Shown here: piece by piece, positions 14,930-19,027 of the stretch
How positions within the stretch are numbered: the stretch's first letter is position 1
How the letters are laid out: each line of letters begins with the position of its first letter
Assembly (NCBI GenBank): GCA_001642415.1
Contig: LTDK01000084.1
Coordinates: forward strand, 1-19,027
Origin: Nematocida ironsii
Lineage: Eukaryota; Microsporidia
Reading direction: 5' to 3'
DNA: 19,027 nt
The notes under the pieces: model-generated
Databases searched by the model: none
What the model was told of the DNA's origin: nothing
Seen by the model: the letters and a program-made list of their open reading frames with translations, nothing else
Translations under genes and position numbers: made by a program

Positions 14930-15400
14930 CAAATAGTAGGCATATCCTTATGTAGAATGGTTAAAGGCATTCTAAATAAGATTACTCTAAACTGGCACAA
15001 ATAAATCAATGATTTGTTAATTAAAAATAGTTTTTAGAATGCTTTTAGGCATAACCGCCAATTCACTATAAATTTAAATGTTTTGAATGCCCTTTGGTGT
15101 AGGCTATGCAATATAATAACGGAAATCTTCTCTATTTTTATGCAATTTTTCTCTATGATTTTTAAATAGCAGCATACCCTCTCTCTGCCAAACAAAAAAA
15201 CAATCCCAAAACTTTAAACCCACACGCTGCCAGATAGCATTGCATTAATATACATAAATAACTTTAAAACAATAATCTGAAAAATATTAATAAAAAGTGT
15301 TTTAATATTTTGCAATTAATCCATAACCTTCTATTCTTACTGCCTGGGATAAAAATGACTCGTATTATACCGATATAAATCTTCTATTTCTATCTGATTA
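14930..15400. other. Intergenic region with short hairpin and repeated motif
   Basis: No gene visible. A 7-bp hairpin (14953-14959 with 14968-14974) lies 24 bases after the Hsp110 stop codon. The 17-base segment at 14954-14970 recurs with 14 of 17 identities at 15036-15052. An AATAAA hexamer near 14999-15004 could be the polyadenylation signal of the Hsp110 gene. The remainder is AT-rich. Confidence 0.35.
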
Positions 15401-15658
15401 TTAGAAAGAAATCACCTCATACTCAGATGGCTGTTTTTTAGGAATATAGTTATGCGACAACTGATTTCTACTTACCATGTGCTTTGGGCTCTTCTCCAAT
15501 AACTTCTTTATTCCGTATAAAGAAACAGAAAAAGTAAGGCCTAGTATCATAAATAGTGAAATAACAGCAACCGTATCAGCTCTAATAGAATCCAGCTTTA
15601 TACTCTCCTCTTCTATGCATATAGCATAACCCAATAGCAAAAGTATGACAATCCACAT
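15401..15658 (-). CDS. Small single-pass membrane protein with signal peptide
   Basis: An 85-residue protein. Residues 1-14 (MWIVILLLLGYAIC) look like a short signal peptide. A short acidic segment follows (IEEESIKLDSIRAD, 15-28), then a membrane span at about 29-51 (TVAVISLFMILGLTFSVSLY...) and a basic cytosolic tail at 52-85 (KKLLEKSPKH... KKQPSEYEVISF). This predicts a type I topology with a tiny lumenal part. It does not match a family I know; small subunits of ER or Golgi membrane complexes have this layout. It lies 66 bases downstream of the SNARE-like gene on the same strand, with separate transcription likely. Its clear ordered topology makes it more than an AT-rich shadow. Confidence 0.5.
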   Translation of the reverse strand: MWIVILLLLGYAICIEEESIKLDSIRADTVAVISLFMILGLTFSVSLYGIKKLLEKSPKHMVSRNQLSHNYIPKKQPSEYEVISF

Positions 15659-15724
15659 ATATTTCTTATTGCAGCTCTTTCATAAATACTCCATCTGCTA
15701 CACTGTTTCGGGTTATCCAAAAAC

Positions 15725-16192
15725 TCAGATTCTTTGTAACACAAACTTGTCTATAAGGATATATGAACAAATACTGAAAAACACTCCAAATGCCCCTATA
15801 AAGAGAAATTCTTCTCTCATTTCCTTGGATTTCTTCTTTTGCAGCGTGCTCTCTGCCTTTTTCATTTCTTCTGAAATTCTTTCTTGACTCCTCTTAATTT
15901 TACTTAGCTTTCCATCCGATTCTGCCAATTTCTTTGAGGCCTGCACTGACACGTCGCACTGTTTCTTTATTTCGCTTTCTGCCTTTTCCATCTCTGACTC
16001 CTGTCTATCCTTTCTCTCTAAGTCGTTTATGAATCTCTTTTGCAACTCTCTCCTTAGCTCAATCTGTTCTAGTTCATTAAATTTTCCTTGAATAATCCGG
16101 CCAATTAGAGCACTTTTGTTCTTTTTTATCTGGCTTATTGGAAGGGTTTTAATCTCTGTCAATAACTCTTCTCTTTTCACAGCCTCTCTCAT
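15725..16192 (-). CDS. Tail-anchored coiled-coil protein, Sec20/BNIP1-like SNARE candidate
   Basis: A 155-residue protein. Residues 1-70 are charged and helical. Residues about 70-125 form a heptad-like coiled coil (KAESEIKKQCDVSVQASKKL and onward). A single C-terminal membrane span is at about 129-147 (FLFIGAFGVFFSICSYIL), followed by the short tail IDKFVLQRI. This is the architecture of a SNARE. The R-E-E-F-L-F-I-G junction with the Y-I-L-x-x-K-F end resembles the membrane-proximal part of Sec20/BNIP1, the Qb SNARE of Golgi-to-ER retrograde transport. The match is by architecture and a short junction only; Use1 or an unrelated tail-anchored protein is possible. There is no signal peptide, as expected for tail anchoring. 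The start is the first ATG, with a TATAATTAT-like sequence about 25-33 bases upstream. Confidence 0.6.
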   Translation of the reverse strand: MREAVKREELLTEIKTLPISQIKKNKSALIGRIIQGKFNELEQIELRRELQKRFINDLERKDRQESEMEKAESEIKKQCDVSVQASKKLAESDGKLSKIKRSQERISEEMKKAESTLQKKKSKEMREEFLFIGAFGVFFSICSYILIDKFVLQRI

Positions 16193-16498
16193 TATTTTTT
16201 AGAATAAAATATAGATAATTATAACACACTTTCCTTTAATTTTTATGCTTTTGTCTTATTGGCTACTTTTTTGAAAAGCACTCAATTATTTGCGTAAATT
16301 AACTATCCAATTATCTTTTACTACAGCACGACATCACTTGAAAGATGCTCTGTTAATAAAACTAAGATTGTTTGCGCATTAGGCAGAGTATTTTGTTGTT
16401 TGTGGATGTGTTTATGTGCTATGCATATTATATTTTATTTGATCACCAAATACGTATAAATTTTATATACTTCAGTATTTCTGAAATTTTTTTAACAG
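16193..16498. other. Divergent promoter region
   Basis: 306 bases between the minus-strand SNARE-like gene and the plus-strand multi-pass membrane protein. It should carry both promoters: a TATAATTAT-like sequence on the minus strand near 16217-16225 and TATAAA on the plus strand at 16455-16460. No gene or repeat is visible. Confidence 0.4.
16455..16460 (+). promoter_or_regulatory. TATA-like box of the multi-pass membrane-protein gene
   Basis: TATAAA begins 44 bases before the ATG at 16499, a usual spacing for a short 5' UTR of about 15 bases. A second TATATA-like run at 16464-16469 could serve instead. Confidence 0.4.
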
Positions 16499-17755
16499 AT
16501 GAAAATAGTACGAAGAATCAATACGATCATACTTATAATATTCGCTTTACTGGCAGTCAACAAAATCGGTTGCGGGTGTACATATGAATCCAGCATTTTA
16601 TTAACTGATTCGCATAACAAATATACCAAAGATGATGGTAAACGTATGTCAATTGATGATGAATCCAATGGTATTCTTTCCAAAAAAGAAGTAAAAGCAG
16701 CAAAGCATGTAGAAAATGCCCATACAAGAGCTTCTGTACAGACCACAGATAATATTGAACCAAGTATTAATGAAGAGGAAAATAAGAACAATGAAAAGCA
16801 TTTTGATTACACAAATATATCAATGTTTGGAATATTTTACATATTATTAGCCATGGGAATACTGGCTTTAATTGGGATTAGTATTGTGTTTGTTGATGAT
16901 ATGAGATATGCTAAATATATATATAACATACATGAATACTTCGATGAGAAAGCAGAGACTCTAAAGTTTCTTGCATACACTAAATACATACTTATTGGTG
17001 CAGTAGGAGCTTGCCATTTGATTCATGAGCTGATCGTTCCCACAACAGAAGATATCAAAATGGTCTTTTCATTTTCCATTTTGCCAATGTTCACTCTACT
17101 TATAGTTCTATCTAGATTCTTATACGATATGCATTTGGCTAACATGCCCTCCATCCTACAAATACTCATTGCAACTGGTTGGATAATTGTTATATTCATA
17201 ATGGCTGTGTTTGGAAATAGTCTTTTCAATTACCAAGCATCATGGGGAATGGTTAAGAAAAATCCACTAATCGCTGGTATTGCAGCAATTATAACTCTAT
17301 ACTTAGTATATACAGGGCTTCTTATAATATTGCCAGCTAAATATGCATTTGTTGCTAAATACACGTATTGTACAGCAATTTCAACAATGTTATATGGAGC
17401 TGTTCTTGGACTAAGACTATTATTAAAGCTAATTCGCTGGTTAGAACATTCCCACGTATCCTCCGATTCAAAGAAAAATCACGAAGATCTTATTATGAAC
17501 CGAGAGGATTACACAAGACTATGGGCATACATGTCATTGTTTATAGGCCTTATATGCAGTGTTATATTTGTATTTGTAGTGTACTTCTTTGCAGATATAA
17601 TAGAAAAAAAGAGCTTTATTATAATTTTTTTTGCGATTAAAGTAACAAAAGAGTTTATTTCTAAATTTAATATATTAAATATATTATCATCCATTCAGAC
17701 TAGATCTAATGGCTTGGTTAATGTGTTAAATGTTATATCAACAGCTACTAATTAG
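16499..17755 (+). CDS. Signal-peptide-bearing protein with about seven membrane spans
   Basis: A 418-residue protein of unknown family. Residues 1-26 form a signal peptide (basic MKIVRR, core TIILIIFALLAV, exit near G-C-G-C). Residues 27-106 are hydrophilic and charged and should be lumenal or extracellular. Membrane spans are likely at about 108-132, 160-178, 187-207, 218-240, 257-279, 288-309 and 342-364, with a further hydrophobic patch at 372-385. Loops contain charged stretches, e.g. 131-158 (FVDDMRYAKYIYNIHEYFDE and on) and 317-340 (HSHVSSDSKKNHED and on). A cleaved N-terminal ectodomain followed by seven spans has receptor-like topology, but no receptor motif was seen and the count could be eight. 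Transport or surface roles are equally open. The TTTTTTTAACAG before the ATG resembles a splice acceptor; no upstream exon was found. Confidence 0.7.
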   Translation: MKIVRRINTIILIIFALLAVNKIGCGCTYESSILLTDSHNKYTKDDGKRMSIDDESNGILSKKEVKAAKHVENAHTRASVQTTDNIEPSINEEENKNNEKHFDYTNISMFGIFYILLAMGILALIGISIVFVDDMRYAKYIYNIHEYFDEKAETLKFLAYTKYILIGAVGACHLIHELIVPTTEDIKMVFSFSILPMFTLLIVLSRFLYDMHLANMPSILQILIATGWIIVIFIMAVFGNSLFNYQASWGMVKKNPLIAGIAAIITLYLVYTGLLIILPAKYAFVAKYTYCTAISTMLYGAVLGLRLLLKLIRWLEHSHVSSDSKKNHEDLIMNREDYTRLWAYMSLFIGLICSVIFVFVVYFFADIIEKKSFIIIFFAIKVTKEFISKFNILNILSSIQTRSNGLVNVLNVISTATN

Positions 17756-18414
17756 TAAAAAAATAAATAGAATAAATAAACTGTCAGTACTTAATTTAAA
17801 CCCCTGGTTATTGGTATTCTTATATAACCCGAATAATAATTTAGATTTGTTATATTGAATTATGCGCACATAAATATGTGCAGTGTAGAGGAAATTCAAT
17901 TGGCCGTGCTAATTTTATTATATTGAGGCAGTTTGAAATATTTTGAGTGTTAATTAAATACTGTTATAACAGCCCGAAACCCAAAAATTATTAATAAATT
18001 AATGGCATATATTTCTAACAGAGTTATATAGCTGTTGGTTTAGAGATGCTAGTATTTATAACATTCGTAATTTCAGGATATATGAAATCTATCTATTTTG
18101 GAATTTAACAGTCCGAAAGGCAATTTCAGATTCTCTTAAAGTATAACTAATTTGCATCTACATTGCACAGTACTTGTCAATTTATGCTTATATAAAACTT
18201 CTATGCTCTTCTTATACTATGCCATAAAATTTGGCAGTATAAATATCCTCTAGCATATGCATTAATACTGAATATTTATAGAAACGGGAAGTACATTGGT
18301 GTGCAATGTAGAGCATTATTGTATTTGAGTGCATTATTATATTCTGGCACATCCCGGGTATATTCTAGTATATTATTGAATTTTTTAGTTTCTTGGCTCT
18401 TAAATGGCATATTC

Positions 18415-18426
18415 TTGGCTAGCCAA
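18415..18426. promoter_or_regulatory. 12-base palindrome in the promoter of the HTH gene
   Basis: TTGGCTAGCCAA is a perfect palindrome 74 bases before the ATG of a DNA-binding protein gene. It is preceded by a direct repeat of its left half (TCTTGGCT at 18391-18398). Such a site could be an operator bound by a dimeric HTH protein, possibly its own product. A palindrome of this length can also arise by chance in the window. Confidence 0.2.
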
Positions 18427-18477
18427 TAGTGTAAGAATCTTGTATTCATAAAATCAAAATGGCGCTTTGCCTTTATC

Positions 18478-18487
18478 TATAATAAAA
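18478..18487 (+). promoter_or_regulatory. TATA-like box of the HTH gene
   Basis: TATAATAAAA lies 12-22 bases before the ATG at 18500, similar to the close spacing seen for other genes in this window. Confidence 0.35.
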
Positions 18488-18499
18488 ATTTAGAGTGTC

Positions 18500-18952
18500 A
18501 TGGTGTTAAAAAGAGAGAAAAAACAGACTGCGTGCAATAAAAAACACGTATACTCCGAAGAGGCTAGAAGACATCAGATAATCGCGCTGTTTAAAGCAGG
18601 AAAGTCGCGGATAGAGATAGCAAGAACACTTCCTGCTGTATACTCCACTGTGAAGAGGGTAGTGAGCAGATATCTTAAATGCGGCACTGTAGTTAGGAAG
18701 GAAGGATCTGGCCGGCAGAAACACCTGTCTAAATCAGACCAGCTTTTTCTAAAGGAGAAGCTAATGAATGACTCTTCTCTTTCGCTGCCGGAACTAGCCC
18801 GCCTTCTTCAGGAAAAAACAGGAAAGGCTGTGTGCTTGAATGCTGTATACTATGCACTTCGAAGAATGAACTATTCACTGCGCGACACATCATCCATGCC
18901 GCTGCTCACACCCAAGCTTAGGATAAAGCGTATGAGACTTGTGATGGAATAA
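18500..18952 (+). CDS. Tc1/mariner-type helix-turn-helix protein lacking the DDE domain
   Basis: A 150-residue basic protein with two DNA-binding helix-turn-helix units in the order found at the N terminus of Tc1/mariner transposases. The first is at residues about 19-60 (RRHQIIALFKAGKSRIEIAR, then TVKRVVSRYLKCGTV). A GSGRQKHLS linker at 69-77 follows, and the second unit is at about 78-130 (LPELARLLQEKTGKAVCLNA, then VYYALRRMNYS). The frame ends (KLRIKRMRLVME, stop) just where the catalytic DDE/D domain would begin. The 75 bases that follow show no continuation in any frame. It is therefore either a truncated transposase or a domesticated DNA-binding protein. The coding sequence is visibly richer in GC than its flanks, which may mark transfer or selection. 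The start is the first ATG; no terminal inverted repeats were found around it. Confidence 0.75.
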   Translation: MVLKREKKQTACNKKHVYSEEARRHQIIALFKAGKSRIEIARTLPAVYSTVKRVVSRYLKCGTVVRKEGSGRQKHLSKSDQLFLKEKLMNDSSLSLPELARLLQEKTGKAVCLNAVYYALRRMNYSLRDTSSMPLLTPKLRIKRMRLVME

Positions 18953-18972
18953 AATCAGAAAATGTAAAAGAA

Positions 18973-19025
18973 AAAGTGTTTAAATAATATACTTACAGGC
19001 CAGTCCATACGTAAGCAGACACTTT
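18973..19025. repeat. Nested inverted repeats after the HTH gene
   Basis: Bases 18973-18979 (AAAGTGT) are complementary to 19019-19025 (ACACTTT). Within them 18992-18996 (CTTAC) are complementary to 19011-19015 (GTAAG). The structure runs to the window edge, so its full extent is unknown. It could be a 3'-end fold or part of a mobile-element end. Confidence 0.3.
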
Positions 19026-19027
19026 AA

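Larger units (their letters stand above)
17756..18499. other. AT-rich intergenic region upstream of the HTH gene
   Basis: 744 bases without a credible gene. It starts with AATAAA hexamers at 17762-17767 and 17771-17776, likely polyadenylation signals for the membrane-protein gene. Towards the right it holds TCTTGGCT twice (18391-18398 and 18413-18420) and a perfect 12-base palindrome at 18415-18426. A TATAATAAAA box (18478-18487) lies before the next gene. Confidence 0.4.

Noticed and set aside
16487..16498. Polypyrimidine plus AACAG before the ATG at 16499, resembling a splice acceptor
   Set aside because: No upstream exon with a donor site was seen, and the downstream ATG gives a complete signal peptide on its own.

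Overview
The window looks like nuclear DNA of a microsporidian, possibly a Nematocida-like species. It is AT-rich, its genes are intronless, and TATA-like boxes lie very close to several start codons. Short, strongly diverged versions of universal eukaryotic proteins (an Hsp110-type Hsp70, a Brix ribosome-assembly factor, a WD-repeat protein, a tail-anchored SNARE-like protein) sit among secreted and multi-pass membrane proteins that I cannot place in any family. The genus is inference; nothing was searched. No bacterial operon signals, phage genes or CRISPR were seen. Only about half the window is coding, which is loose for this group.

Layout. 1-1392 holds no credible gene but has one long stem-loop. 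1393-2949 carries a Brix-domain protein and a secreted Lys/Pro/Glu-repeat protein. 2950-5587 is a 2.6 kb AT-rich, gene-poor stretch with one possible 50-residue secreted peptide and, at its right end, a folded higher-GC element that may be an RNA gene. 5588-8965 carries a WD40-like protein (DPH7 candidate) and a 688-residue secreted Cys-containing protein. 8966-9683 contains the best non-coding RNA candidate of the window (about 9262-9388). 9684-12844 has two minus-strand membrane-protein genes, a weak third one, and a long inverted repeat at 10670-10754. 12845-14929 is an Hsp110/Sse1-type chaperone. 15401-16192 has two small minus-strand membrane proteins, one resembling a Sec20-type SNARE. 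16499-17755 encodes a signal-peptide-bearing protein with about seven membrane spans. 18500-18952 is a stand-alone Tc1/mariner-type helix-turn-helix protein without a catalytic domain.

How the genes fit together. They are not an operon; neighbours appear independently transcribed from their own TATA-like boxes. Housekeeping functions (60S/rRNA assembly, translation-factor modification, protein folding, ER-Golgi traffic) alternate with secreted or surface proteins that could face the host. The most interesting point is a tandem GILK plus KVHF pair in the large secreted protein. This is the arrangement of the SILK and RVxF docking motifs for protein phosphatase 1, so the protein could bind host PP1 if it reaches host cytoplasm. 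The second is a set of folded, locally GC-enriched intergenic elements that look like unannotated structured RNAs.
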